Of a stretch of DNA of 60,085 bases, positions 1-9,836 are shown one piece after another (the stretch's first letter is position 1; each line of letters opens with the position of its first letter). The DNA lies in assembly GCA_016712505.1 (NCBI GenBank), contig JADJQY010000003.1, positions 1 to 60,085 of the forward strand. Direction: 5' to 3'. The notes under the pieces are model-generated. The model worked only from the letters and a program-made list of their open reading frames with translations, had not been told where the DNA came from and ran no database searches. A program made the position numbers and the translations under genes. This DNA is from Candidatus Eiseniibacteriota bacterium (GTDB lineage Bacteria; Eisenbacteria; RBG-16-71-46; CAIMUX01).

Positions 1-905
1 TCACCGTCGATCGCGCGCCGCTGCCGAGCACGTCGATCAGCTCGAATTTTTGGGCGAAGATCCGCTGACCTTGCGCGGGCGTACCTGCCTCACTCGCCGC
101 TCCGAGGACCGCGAGCAGGCGACCGAGCACGATCTGCGCGGTCTTTGGCCGCTCATCGAGATCGGCCGACAGCATCGCGGAGAGCAGCTCTTCGAGCAGC
201 GCGGGCGCCTTGGGAACCAGCTCACGCAGCGGCCTCATCGACCCATGTCCTGGGCTCACCCCGGTGCAGAGCTGATAGAGCGTCACCCCGAGCCCGGAAG
301 ACGTCGAGCTGCGGATCCGCGGGCCCCAGTCCCGCCTCCGGGTGCGACGTAGCCCCGGCGTGCCCAAGATCTCACCGAGCCTCGTCTCGCGCGCCCGAAA
401 GCGCGTCGTCAGCTCGGGATTGACCAGCGCCCAGTCGAGCACCTTCGCGATCCCAAGGTCGATGATTTTTTAAAAAGAGGCCCCGTCGCTGCGGGCCCAA
501 CCGCCACGATGTTCGCGGGTTTGATGTCCCGATGGATGATCCCACGTCCATGCAGCGCCACCAACGCCTGCGCCACCTGCACCCCGATCTCCACGACATC
601 CCGCCAGCCCATCGGCCCCTGCCCGAAAGAACAGGGCCGCTGAGCAGCTCCGTCGCGATATAGGGCGCGCCCTCCGGGTCAGGCCGGAGTCGAAGATCTC
701 GACGATCTGCGGGTGCCGCGAGCTGGCCAGCAGCCGCGCGCCTCATCGACAAAGCGGCGCCGCGCCTCATCGAGCTCCGCCCCGTCTCCTCGAAGAGGGA
801 AACACCTTCACCGCCGCGAAGCGACCGAGGCTCAGATCACGCAGCGGTGCACCACGCCAGTCCCCCCGCGCCCCAGCTCATCAACCACATGAAAGCGCCC
901 GCCGA
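1..905 (-). pseudogene. Ser/Thr protein kinase remnant, frameshifted, runs off the left edge
   Basis: Reading the minus strand from about 905, a glycine-loop start (VVDELGRGGTGVVHR) is followed, in other frames, by FAAVKVF (ATP-site lysine), HPQIVEIFDSG, HGRGIIHRDIKPANIV (catalytic loop) and IDLGIAKVLDW (the DFG position is DLG). These are the kinase subdomains in the right order, as in myxobacterial Hanks-type kinases. At least three frame changes are needed; one lies at the T5A6 run near 466-477, where one extra base restores KKIIDLGIAK. Near position 1 the frame reads FELIDVLGSGARSTV, which could begin a second kinase-like domain. I call it a remnant, although homopolymer errors could explain part of the damage. 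Confidence 0.6.
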
Positions 906-1104
906 TGATCCGCGCGGCATCACGGATCAATGGTGGGATCTGGCTCGTTTCCGCCCATCGAGCGCGAGACTGCCCGGCTCCTTGGGTCATCGCAAGGGCA
1001 GGAGAGCCGGATCACAGCACCGACCGACCCTCGAGCCTTACTTCGGGTCGTCGACGTTGTTCTTGCGGAGGTGGTCCGGGTTGCTTCCGGACGTGCTCCT
1101 CGCC

Positions 1105-1550
1105 CTTGGGGGTGTATACGCCGCGAGGGCGTCGAGGAGCAGGCCCTCGAAGCGGGCGAGCGTGTGCCCTCGATCGCGCGCGGCCGGCCCGCTGGGTTGA
1201 ACCATCCCCACTCCTCCGGCGACATGGGGCCGCTGGGTCACCGCCTGGAGCGGCCGCCAGGCGTCGGCGTGGGCGGCGACCCAGTCGGCGAAGCGCTGCG
1301 GCGCACGGCCCGGTAGCGCGGGCGACATCGTCAGTGACGAGGTCCCAGGCGCCCGCTTTGACCATCTCGTAGAGGGCGACCATGGTGCCCGCCGCGAGCT
1401 CGCTCATGCCGAGGCCGAGGAACGCGGAGCGGGGAAGGCTTCGGCGGGGATGTCCACGAAGTGGACGGGTTGCCGAGCTGCTCGGTGAAGATCGCGGCGA
1501 CCTCGGCGTGGCCTAGGCTCTCCGGGCCGGGGAGGCTGGGCCCACCGCTT
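1105..1550 (-). pseudogene. NAD(P)-binding NmrA/SDR-family fragment
   Basis: In pieces the minus strand reads GPESLGHAEVAAIFTEQLG, VHFVDIPAEAF, MSELAAGTMVALYEMVKAG, AWDLVTDDVA and ALPGRAPQRFADWVAAHAD. This series matches the C-terminal half of NmrA-like NAD(P)H-binding epimerases (the segment after the Rossmann fold). The Rossmann glycine motif is absent, so the 5' part is missing, and at least two frame changes occur, one near 1460 and one near 1325. It abuts an unrelated winged-helix fragment on the other strand. Family assignment is from motif resemblance only. Confidence 0.5.
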
Positions 1551-1587
1551 CGAAAGCCTATACCCCGGCCGCAAGCGCGTGCGCGGC

Positions 1588-1787
1588 CCACCGCTGCCGC
1601 TGCTGTGGCGCGATCAAGTCCTCGGCTGGGCCCCAACCTCAAGGTCGTCGATGGACGCCTCAAACACGAGCTGGGCTTCGTCGAACGCCGCCCGCGCGAA
1701 GCCGCCTTCACCCGCGCCCTAGGGGCCGAACTCGCCGCGATCTCCAGCTTCCTCGGCCTCGAGGCGGCGACGCAGGGCCGAGGATAG
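1588..1787 (+). pseudogene. C-terminal fragment of a YcaQ/AlkZ-like winged-helix DNA-binding protein
   Basis: The plus strand reads LPLLWRDQVLGWA and, after a one-base frame change in the GGGCCCCAACC stretch near 1630, NLKVVDGRLKHELGFVERR, PREAAFTRALGAELAAISS and FLGLEA. This resembles the C-terminal winged-helix and tail of crosslink-repair-type glycosylases (YcaQ family). The catalytic N-terminal part is not present upstream, so this is a fragment. Low certainty on the exact family. Confidence 0.4.
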
Positions 1788-1788
1788 G

Positions 1789-2072
1789 TCAGAAGGAGGA
1801 GCGGTGGATGTCTTTGGGGGTAGGTTTTAAAAAGGATCCTTCGGGACAGGCTATGCGTGGAGGTGTTGTACTCGGCAACCGCGGCGTTCCACTCGTCGAT
1901 GGCCTCAGGGGAGAGGTGCTTGGCGTGCGGGTGGCGGCGGGGTACCGCGTGGCGGGCGTGATCTGGTGCTGCGGCGCGCGAAAATAGCGTGGGATCGAAT
2001 CCGGCGGAGCGTCGACCTCTTGTTCGAGGTGCTGAGCCAAGTGCTGAGAGGTCGGCTCCTGTCGTGCTCGCC
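1789..2072 (-). pseudogene. Unrecognised coding remnant
   Basis: The minus strand has a coherent stretch, SPEAIDEWNAAVAEYNTSTH, that looks like protein (charged and amphipathic), but it is followed by the A/T run at 1829-1836, where the frame is lost. No family is recognised. It may be the end of a degraded gene of which nothing else remains here. Confidence 0.2.
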
Positions 2073-2621
2073 ATGCGACGTCCTGATTACTTCCCACGAT
2101 CTGTCATCCTCTGTCTCGTCGCAGCCGTCGTTGCGGCCGTCGTTGCGGCCGGATGCCGTCCTCTGCCCGCGCTCTCGCCGGAGGAGAGCGAGCGGGGACG
2201 TCGAGCCCGAGTCGCCGGGCGCGCTACTCGCTCGGCGCTCACTGAACCGAGAACACGGCCGCCAAGAAGCGAGCGGAGCACGCAGCCGTGGTCGGACAAC
2301 TCGCCGCGATCGACGGGGCCGAGGCCGCTCGCATCGAGGAGCACCGCCGCTCAATAGAGGCGGTGGCGAGGGTACCGCGCGGCCATCGAGGCCGCGAACG
2401 AGTTGGGCCGGGAGTGCCGGGGCGGCCAGCCGCCGGACGATGTGGTGGCGCAGCACGTCTACCTCGAGGTCTTCGAGGCGAGCGCCGAGCGCGACGCTGC
2501 GCTGGCGCGCCTCGAGGTCTGTCGCAGGATCCTGGTCCGTCAGAGGAAGAAAGAGGCACGTGAAGCCGTGACCCGGCTCCAGAGGGAGTTCGCGGAGGCC
2601 GTCGAGGGAGGCGTTCGATGA
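2073..2621 (+). pseudogene. Lipoprotein with alpha-helical charged domain, frameshifted
   Basis: The ATG at 2073 begins MRRPDYFPRSVILCLVAAVV and ends its hydrophobic stretch in VAAGC, a good lipobox, so export and lipidation are expected. After a frame change before about 2250 the coding continues with AAVVGQLAAIDGAEAARIEE and, after another change near 2370, with AAIEAANELGRECRGGQPPD, LARLEVCRRILVRQRKKEAR and VTRLQREFAEAVEGG, ending at 2621. The mature part is helical and rich in Glu/Arg, with no recognised domain. Two small frame changes are needed; whether they are real cannot be told here. Confidence 0.45.
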
Positions 2622-2774
2622 GAACAATCCCTACAGCCGCGGCCAGCTCACGGCCACGGTCGCGGGAGATGTGCCCGTCGTACGCATGAAGGGCAACTTC
2701 GGGGCGTCCACGGCGCTCGCGGGAGCAGGTCGACGCCTGGTGCGCCGGAGACCTCGCTCTTCACGCGTATAACC

Positions 2775-3233
2775 TTGAGCAATGGCCACGGGACCTTCTC
2801 ATGCGTGCCGTCGATCTCGCCTGCAGAGGTGGATGTGTTGTTGCTCACCGAGGATGGGCTCTTGCCGCCGTGGTCGCCTTCAGGCCCGGGCACCACGCCG
2901 ATGCCGTCACCACTTCCACCGCCGCCGCCCGGGAACGGTCCTGAGCGGCTCCAAGTGGCGGAGCAGGCTGCCGCGCTGCAGAGCGAAGTCGATGCGGCCG
3001 AGGCGCTCGTGCGCAGCAGAGGTGAGGATGCAGCCGAGGCGAGCGCCGCCGTCGCGCGGAGCGAGCGACGCACCATGGCAGTCGCTGCCGAACGCCGCCG
3101 TGTCGTCGAGGAGTCGGCCCGGAACACGCACCTCGCCGGCTTCGTCGTCGGCGGTGTCGGGGCGCTCTCGGTGACGGCCGGCGCCTACCTCGTCTACGAG
3201 CGGCGCGAGGTGCTCGCGGAGATCGCGCGCTGA
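2775..3233 (+). CDS. Hypothetical protein with coiled coil and C-terminal membrane segment
   Basis: The open frame of 152 codons has a Pro-rich N-terminal third and then a long helical stretch (VAEQAAALQSEVDAAEALV ... AVARSERRTMAVAAERRRVV). It ends with one hydrophobic segment, LAGFVVGGVGALSVTAGAYL, followed by a basic/acidic tail. The layout suggests a periplasmic or cytoplasmic coiled coil tethered to the inner membrane. The true start may lie upstream in another frame: 2618-2720 reads as plausible coding (ENNPYSRGQLTATVAGDVP). No family recognised. Confidence 0.4.
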   Translation: MSNGHGTFSCVPSISPAEVDVLLLTEDGLLPPWSPSGPGTTPMPSPLPPPPPGNGPERLQVAEQAAALQSEVDAAEALVRSRGEDAAEASAAVARSERRTMAVAAERRRVVEESARNTHLAGFVVGGVGALSVTAGAYLVYERREVLAEIAR

Positions 3234-3239
3234 GCAGTT

Positions 3240-3440
3240 CTCATCCCAGGGCGGCTCGGCGGAGATCGACGCGCTCGGGCGAAGAGGCGGAACGGCAGGC
3301 GACGCGGTTGGCTGTCGGCTTCCGGAGTCAGGATCCCGCTGGTCGCCGCTGGCGTCCTCCTCCTCGTCCTCGGCAAGCAGCGCAAGGACTCGGCGGCGAC
3401 GGTCACGATCGGGCCAGGTGGGTTGGGGTTCAGGTTCTAG
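3240..3440 (+). pseudogene. Small membrane-protein fragment
   Basis: A frame ending at the TAG at 3438 reads IPLVAAGVLLLVLGKQRKDS and then ATVTIGPGGLGFRF. This is one hydrophobic helix, a positively charged boundary and a short tail. Its 5' part is out of frame with the preceding sequence. It resembles the C-terminal membrane segment of the preceding gene in layout but not in sequence. No function can be assigned. Confidence 0.25.
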
Positions 3441-3509
3441 CCCATTGGCCGGGAATCTGGTCGGGCGGTGAGGCCGTTCGGGCGTCGGCGGGAGCGCGCT
3501 AGCAACGCG

Positions 3510-4355
3510 AGAGGCCGAACTGGGGGTCCAGCTCCGGCCTCTTCGCGTGGTCGGCTGTGAGTGGGCGAGACGTCTACCAGGGGCGTCGGTGGCGTCTCGG
3601 TTGCCGCAGTCGAAGCAGTCGGTGCCGTACTCGCAGAGGACGAAGGCAGAGCCGGGCCACCGTCATCCACTCGCCGTCATAGGCATATTCGCAGGTGTTG
3701 ATGCAGAGGTGGCGCAGGCGGCGGAGTAGCAGACGGGATCACCGAGTCCTGGATGGCGCCGCAGCAGTCGGAGGGCACTCCGTGTGGGTAGTGCATTCAA
3801 GGCGCAGATCGCGCCGTCACCGTTGGTGTTCGTGAAGTCGAGGCAGTGCTGACCGAGGTCGCAGCAGTTGAACTGGGAGTCGCGGGGCTCGTAGTCGTCG
3901 ACGCAGAGGTCTCCGTCGCTGTCGGTGGGGTCGAAGGTGGGCTCGCAAGTGCCGAAGACGCATTCGAGGCCGACGATGCAGAGGCCGCCGTCGAGGCAGG
4001 TGCAGCCGTCGAGGCCGGCGGGGCAGGGTTCCGGTTCCCCGGTGGTCGGAGTCGCCGGCTGTTTCGCCGCCAGCGGTGGAGGCGCCAGCGGTAGGATCCG
4101 CAGGGTCGATGCATCTGTCGATGCTGGCGAGGCACCCGAGGCCCTCGGGCGCTTGCCGTCGTCGGTGCAGGGCAGCCGACGAAGCCAGGCCCAGGGCGCG
4201 CGGCGGCGGTGGTGCTGGCGGCGGTACCGGTGGTGACGGCGCCGGTGGTGGCGCCCGTCTCGGCGGGGCGTCGTCGCCGCAGGCCGGGCCGAGGGCGAGA
4301 GCGGCGAGGAGAGGGGAGCAGGATGCGGCGGGGAGGGGGCTGGAGTCTTGCATGA
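3510..4355 (-). pseudogene. Cys-rich secreted lipoprotein, frameshifted
   Basis: From 4355 the minus strand encodes MQDSSPLPAASCSPLLAALA followed by LGPACGDDA, a signal peptide with lipobox cysteine. After frame changes come a Thr/Gly/Glu linker (GGETAGDSD), then CPAGLDGCTCLDGGLCIVGL, CVFGTCEPTFDPTDSDGDLC and FNCCDLGQHCLDFTNTNGDG with evenly spaced cysteines. Lipobox, acidic linker and Cys-rich repeats are common in secreted myxobacterial lipoproteins of unknown function. Three or more frame changes occur, so no single frame encodes the whole protein. Confidence 0.5.
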
Positions 4356-4531
4356 GCGTGGATGCTCGGGGCTCGGGCTCAATTGCGCAAGGCCTGGCGC
4401 TGTGAGCATAAAGTTCTTGGCGATGGGGATCGATGGAGCGGGATCGGCGACCGCCGGCGTCGCGAGCGGCTGGGGATCGATCGGGAGCCGCGGGCGACTC
4501 TTCATGCACGAAGGAAAAGAGGGCTTTGTAA

Positions 4532-5166
4532 ATGGCAAAAAAGACATGGTTCGTCGGGGTCTTGCTGGTGATCGGCCTGGGGTCGTGGATGCGTGACCGA
4601 AAGGGGCCCGTCGCGACCCCAGCGGTGAGCGCGGCGGCGGTAGCGGTCGAGCACGCACCGGCAGCGACGGTGGCGGTCGAGGACGCACCGGCAGAGGCTG
4701 CCCCGGCGGCGCCGGTCGAGGCGCCGCCCGCAGTAGAGGCCAGAGTGGCTGGCAGACATGGGAAAAAGGGACGTGATGACCGGGCTCGTGACGAGCTTCG
4801 CGGCGCGAGAGAGCCTCAATTCCCATGAATTCGGTTTCCCCTACCAGGGAGGGTCGTCGGCGACGCTGACGCTGCGGCGACACCCGCGCCATGGGGAGGA
4901 TGTGATCCTGTCGGTGACGAAGGGCCAGATCCTGTGCTCGTCCTTTCAGAGATGTACGGTGATGGTCCGCTTTGATGACCTGCCTCCGATCCGGCTGCGT
5001 GGCGCAGAACCAGCCGACCACGACTCGACGACGCTGTTCCTCGAGCCAGCAGAGAAAATTCATCAAGGCGGCGAGACAAGCGTCGAAGGCGGCGATCGAG
5101 CTGAGCTTCTACCGAGAAGGATCGCGGGTGTTTCTGTTCGACGTCGAGGGGCTCGTCTGGAAGTAG
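4532..5166 (+). pseudogene. Membrane-anchored or exported hypothetical protein, frameshifted
   Basis: The ATG at 4532 gives an N-terminal hydrophobic anchor (KKTWFVGVLLVIGLGSW), an Ala/Pro/Val/Glu-rich linker and, after a frame change near 4770, a compact domain: RESLNSHEFGFPYQGGSSAT, RRHPRHGEDVILSVTKGQIL, CSSFQRCTVMVRFDDLPP. After a second change near 5050 it ends with FIKAARQASKAAIELSFYRE and GSRVFLFDVEGLVWK. The domain resembles a widespread exported protein type of unknown function that ends in FDV.GL.W. Each change is one base. Confidence 0.5.
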
Positions 5167-5217
5167 GGCGCGCTGGTATCTTCGGCGCTGTTGTGTTAGA
5201 GGCCAAGCAGGCGAATA

Positions 5218-5514
5218 TTGATGGCTACGAGGATCGCAGCAGAGGAGCCGGCGCCGCTCGAGGTGGCGCCGGCCCGGGGGATCGAGGTGGTGCGCGTCGG
5301 GCCGGCCGAGGTCGACGCGTACACCCAGCTCATGGCGCGCGGGTGGTCGTTGGAGCCTGGCCCTCTAGACACTCGAGGCGGCGTAGCCGCGTCGAGGATA
5401 GGTTCGAAGGTGAGACCCGAAGCCGGTCTCAGTCCCGAGGTGGAATGGGCCGGGTGGCTTCGGAGGGGAGGGGAGGGGAGGGGGGAGGATCGATCCTGTC
5501 CTCGCCGCGACTAG
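5218..5514 (+). CDS. Short hypothetical ORF, probably a truncated gene
   Basis: The open frame of 98 codons begins MMATRIAAEEPAPLEVAPAR and reads like coding sequence as far as about residue 50 (GPAEVDAYTQLMARGWSLEP). After that it becomes Arg/Gly-rich in the style of an out-of-frame read. It may be the start of a gene cut off before the kinase promoter region at about 5,500. No domain recognised. Confidence 0.25.
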   Translation: MMATRIAAEEPAPLEVAPARGIEVVRVGPAEVDAYTQLMARGWSLEPGPLDTRGGVAASRIGSKVRPEAGLSPEVEWAGWLRRGGEGRGEDRSCPRRD

Positions 5515-5547
5515 TATCCTGCGGCGCAGCGTACCGGTGACCCGCTC

Positions 5548-8524
5548 ATGACCTCCACCCTCCCACCGCCTCCTCCGGCCGGTGCCGACGGCACCGACAG
5601 CCCCCGCACGGACGTGCTTCTTCAGCGTGACCGCCCCGCCGTGCCCGAACGCGAGGACCTCGACGAGCGTCTCCACCTCGCGCGTATGTGCGAGCGCTTC
5701 GCCGGAGCGGCCGCGGCGCCCGTCGTCTTCCGCAGCTGGCAGGTCCTGCGCAAGCTCGGCCAAGGCGGAATGGGGGCGGTCTATCTCGCTCTCGACCCCG
5801 CCCTCGGTCGCCGCGTCGCGCTCAAGCTCATCGGCGGCGGCTCCGACGTCTCGCCCCCTCGTGACAGCGTCCGCGAAGCTCGCGCCCTCGCTGCCGTCGA
5901 TCACCCCAACATCATCCACGTCCACCGCGTCGACGAACGCGTACCCGGCACCGTCGTCATCGAGATGGAATACATCGAGGGTGCCACCCTCCGCGCTTGG
6001 ATCGCCGCGCGACCTCGTCATTGGCGCGAGATCGTCGCTGTGGTCGCTGCCGCCGGGGATGGCCTCACCGCCCTTCACCGGGCCGGCATCATCCATCGTG
6101 ATGTGAAGCCCGACAATATCCTCATCGGCGCCGCTGGCGAAGTGAAGCTCGCCGACCTCGGTCTCGCCGTCGCCAGCGACCGACCGCCCTTCGGCGAGGA
6201 ACACCGCTCCGGCTCCCTCGGCGCCGCCTCCCCGCTCCAGATCCGCTTCACCGCCGATGGCGGCCTTCTCGGCACCCACGGCTACATCGCCCCGGAAGTC
6301 TTCGCCGGCGCTGAAGCGACCCCCAGTAGCGATCTCTTCGGCCTCGCCACCACCCTTCACGAGGCTCTCTTCGGCGTCCTACCTTTCCAGGGCGACACCC
6401 CCGCCGAACTCGCCGCAGCGATCCGCGGAGGAGCGCTCCAGATCCCCAACACCGCCCTTTCGCGCCCAAACTGGCTCATCCGCGCGCTCCGCCGGGCGCT
6501 CGCCGCGGATCCGCGCCAGCGTCCCGCCACCGTCGCCGACTTCGTCCAATCTCTCCGCCGCGGCCTCGACCGCCGCCGCCTCGCTGTCATGCTCGCTGGC
6601 CTCGTCGCGGCCTCCAGCGCCCTCTCTTTCCTCGGCTGGGCGCTCGGCCCCGTGCCCGTCGACCCTTGTGCATCGGCGGGCGCCCCCGCTGCCGGCCTGC
6701 TGGGACCCCAAGCCCTGCGCGCCCTCGACACCGGCGCCGCCCCCGAGTCCACCCGAGCCCTGCTCTCCGCCGCCCTCACCGCTCGCCGCGACGCCTGGAT
6801 CGCCGCCGACATCGGCCTCTGCGTCGCCACCCAGCACCGCCCCCTCCTCGATCTCCGCACACGGATCCGCGAGGCCCGCCAACGCCGCTGCCTCGATGAC
6901 ACCCTCGGCGTGCTCGCCGCCATTATCGCCGCGATCGGCCCGGACGATCCCAGCCGCCTCGCCCGGCGCCTCGCCGACACCATCACCGCCATCGAAGCCA
7001 TACCCACCTGTCAGGATCCAGCCCTCGCTCACTGGCAACCCAGCCCCGATCCGATGCTCCGCGACGAGCTCGCGCGCGCACTCCGACTAGAGCTCGAAGG
7101 CGCCCACGGGCCCGCCGAAGCCCTCGCGCGCGAAATCGATCAGCACCCCAAAGCATCCCCCTACGACCGCGCCGAGGCCCTCTACCGCCTCGGCCACGTC
7201 CTCGCGGCCGAGCGCAGGATCTCGGCCGCGACCGCCGCCCTCAGCGAAGCCCAGCACCTCGCACTCGCCACCGGCCACGACGACCTCTACTGCCGCGCTG
7301 CCGCCCATCGCGCGAAGCTCGCCAGCGTCATCGCCCTCACCCCCGACCGCGCCCGCGATGACCTCCAGATCGCCGCAGCCTGCGTCGAACGCCTCGGCTC
7401 TCGCTCCCCTCACCTCCGGGCCGATCTGCTCGAGGCCCGCGGACTGCTCGCGGACACCGCCGGCGAGCTCGACGTCGCCATCATCTTTCACGAGCAAGCC
7501 CTCGCCCTCCGCACAAAGCACCTCGGCGAGGATCACCTCGAGACCTCCCAATCCCACCAGAACCTCGCGAACGCCCTCACCGAGCGCAACCGCGACGGCG
7601 ACCGCAACAAAGCCCGCACACTTCGACACTGCCATCGCCCACCGCCGCGCAGCCCTCGGCCCACACAACCCTCTGGTGGCTGACCTCTTCGTCGACCTTG
7701 GCGACCTCCTCGCCCAACAAGAGGACGACACCGCTGCCCGAACCAACTTCGTCGCCGCCCTCACCATCTACGACGCAGCCCACGGCCACCACGACACCTC
7801 TCAGGCCAAACTCCATACCGCCCTCGCCGCCCTCGACCTACGCGCCCGTGATGGAGCCGCCGACCTCGCCGCCGCCGATCGCGCCGCTGCCCGCGCGGCC
7901 ATCCACCTCGAGCGAGCTCGCGTTCACCACCAACGCGCCGACCTCCAGCCCGATCACCCCGACCGGATCAACCGACTCACCACCGAAGCCCAGCTCGCTA
8001 CCCGTCAGGGTGACTTCATCGCCGCCGCTGCCGCGTACGCCCAGGCCCTCGCCCTCGCCCGCCCTCCGCGCCCCCACACCGCCGTCACCCTAGAGATCCT
8101 CGCCGAATGGATCGAGCCCGCCTACGCCGCACTGCATGGGCCCCAACTCGCCGTTGCGACCCTCGAAGCCGGGCCCGCCCTCGGCGAGCACCTCGCAACC
8201 ATACCGCCCGAGCGTCGCGCCGCTCTCGGCTGGTACGCCGCTCTCGCCCTCCAACAGAGCGGCCTCGCCTCTGAAGCCGCACCCTATTTCCGACTCGCAC
8301 TCGACGCCTACCTCGCCATGCCGGCGCCGCCACGCACATCGGTCGCCGAGCTCCGCTGGGAGCTCGCCCGCACCCTGCCTGCCGACGCTCGCGCCGAATC
8401 TATCGAGCTCGCCCGCACCGCCCTCGCCGAGCTCCGCGAACTCGGTAAGCGCGACCAGATCCCCCCGATCTCCCGCTGGCTCCGAGAGCGCTCGGTCCCG
8501 CGGCCTAGCGCTCAACAACCCTAA
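5548..8524 (+). CDS. Ser/Thr protein kinase with transmembrane segment and TPR domain (one frameshift)
   Basis: This is a Hanks-type kinase of myxobacterial layout. The kinase domain covers about residues 65-345, with glycine loop GQGGMGAVY, ATP lysine in VALKLI (K93), catalytic loop HRDVKPDN (183-190), DLG at 203-205 and a GTHGYIAPE activation segment. A single hydrophobic segment follows near residues 345-370 (LAVMLAGLVAASSALSFLG). The C-terminal half is a helical TPR array that would sense a protein partner outside the membrane or in the periplasm. The frame is interrupted near 7,610: after RDGDRNKA the TPR sequence continues one base over as HFDTAIAHRRAALGPHN and runs to 8524. Removing one C from the CCC there gives about 991 codons of continuous protein, so an assembly error is likely. 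It is followed on the same strand by a small protein gene and a sigma factor gene and may act with them. Confidence 0.8.
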
Positions 8525-8566
8525 CTCAACCCCAACTCCAACCCCCAACCGGAAACAAGCCTCGAT

Positions 8567-9007
8567 ATGACCCTCTACCGCTACAACATCCACCCCGTCG
8601 AGCTCACCGCCGATCTCGACGGCCTCGGCGGCCTCGCCCTCGCCCACAATGACGATCTGCTCAGCGACCACGGCGACTACCTCTTCGACGAGCTCCCCGA
8701 GGACGGCGAAGGCCCCCACAACGCCGCCGAGATCGTCATCCCCGACTTCGCCGCCAACGACACCACCCACCAGATCTACGTCTGGGAGGAGCTGCCCACC
8801 GGCGGCCTCCAGCAGTGGACCCGCCGCAACGGCGCCGCGCACTCCGGCGCCCGCGGCGACCTCCCCGAGACGGAGCTCCTTGTCGTCGCCGTGCCGCCTG
8901 GCGTCTCCGTCCCTTCGCCCACCAGCACGGGCGGCCCACCCGCACCTGGGACCACGCAGAGCACCGTGAAGGTCAAGATCACCAAGCAGGGCGGGCTGCC
9001 CTTCTAG
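8567..9007 (+). CDS. Acidic hypothetical protein between kinase and sigma factor
   Basis: A 146-residue acidic protein begins MTLYRYNIHPVELTADLDGL and has a Pro/Thr/Gly linker near residues 112-130 (PSPTSTGGPPAPGT) and a short basic end (STVKVKITKQGGLPF). There is no signal peptide or membrane segment. It starts 42 bases after the kinase stop and ends 85 bases before the sigma factor ATG on the same strand, so the three are probably co-transcribed. No family recognised; a regulatory partner of either neighbour is only a guess. Confidence 0.55.
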   Translation: MTLYRYNIHPVELTADLDGLGGLALAHNDDLLSDHGDYLFDELPEDGEGPHNAAEIVIPDFAANDTTHQIYVWEELPTGGLQQWTRRNGAAHSGARGDLPETELLVVAVPPGVSVPSPTSTGGPPAPGTTQSTVKVKITKQGGLPF

Positions 9008-9092
9008 TCCGCATAACCCAAAGGCCAGCATGACCCGACGTCCCGTCTGGCCTCCCCCTCACGTCGAGGTTCGTGGTAGCGTCCGGCCTGCC

Positions 9093-9749
9093 ATGGACCT
9101 CGACACCGAGATCGCAGAGCTCGAATCCTGGCGCGCTGGCGACCGCAAAGCCGCCGACGCGCTCATTCGCCGCCACCACGGCATGATCCGCCGCGTCATC
9201 CACAACAAAGTCCCAGCCCAGGCCCTCGACGACCTCACCCAGCAGGTCTTCACCGCCCTCGTCGAGCGCCGCGACCAGATCCGCGCCGGCGCCAGCGTCC
9301 GCGCCTACATCCTCGTCATCACCAAGCGCGTCATCGCCGACTACTACCGTCGCAGCCGCGGCCGCCCCCTCGACGTCGATGACATCGACCAGCACACCGT
9401 CGCTGACCTCGGAGCCGGCCCGGTCACGATGCTCCTCGCTCGGCGCGAGCACCGTCTCCTACTCGAGGCCCTCCGCGCGATCCCCCTCGAAGACCAGTTC
9501 ATCCTCGAGCTCAAATACTGGGAGGACGTCAGCGGCCCCGAACTCACCCAGATCTACGAGGCCACCGAGCCCGCGATCCGAAGCCGCCTCCGCCGAGCGA
9601 AGGAGCGCCTCACCGCCAAAGTCGCCGAGCTCACCCGCGACTGCCGCGAATTCGCCGACACCGTCACCGACCTCGACGCTTGGGCCCAACGGCTCCGCGA
9701 AGAGCTGCGCACCCTCTACCCCGGCGCCCAGTCCCTCCGGGCGGACTGA
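9093..9749 (+). CDS. ECF-like sigma-70 family RNA polymerase sigma factor
   Basis: Region 2 is visible as GDRKAADALIRRHHGMIRRV, DLTQQVFTALVERRDQI and RAYILVITKRVIADYYRRS (core binding and -10 recognition). Region 4 is the helix-turn-helix LRAIPLEDQFILELKYWEDV followed by ATEPAIRSRLRRAKERLTAK (-35 recognition). There is no sigma-1.1 or region 3, which fits ECF or ECF-like factors. I prefer the ATG at 9093 (MDLDTEIAELESWRAGD) because homology starts there; an upstream in-frame ATG at 9030 would add 21 non-conserved residues. No anti-sigma gene is evident; the kinase-TPR protein upstream may be the regulator. Confidence 0.8.
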   Translation: MDLDTEIAELESWRAGDRKAADALIRRHHGMIRRVIHNKVPAQALDDLTQQVFTALVERRDQIRAGASVRAYILVITKRVIADYYRRSRGRPLDVDDIDQHTVADLGAGPVTMLLARREHRLLLEALRAIPLEDQFILELKYWEDVSGPELTQIYEATEPAIRSRLRRAKERLTAKVAELTRDCREFADTVTDLDAWAQRLREELRTLYPGAQSLRAD

Positions 9750-9784
9750 CCGTACATCCCCGCGGCGAGCGCCCCTTCAGAACG

Positions 9785-9821
9785 AAGCGGCGCGACGGGT
9801 GCTCGGCCCCGCCGCGCCGCT
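9785..9821. terminator. GC-rich hairpin between convergent genes
   Basis: AGCGGCGCG pairs with CGCGCCGCT around a loop of about 19 bases. It lies between the sigma factor stop and the convergent CD-NTase stop. There is no T-run, so it would act as a bidirectional or factor-assisted terminator at best. Confidence 0.4.
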
Positions 9822-9836
9822 CTCGTGATGATCAGC

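Noticed and set aside
5365..9031. Long minus-strand frames opposite the kinase gene (Gly/Glu/Val-rich)
   Set aside because: Antisense frames of a high-GC gene; no domain, and the plus strand has an unmistakable kinase.
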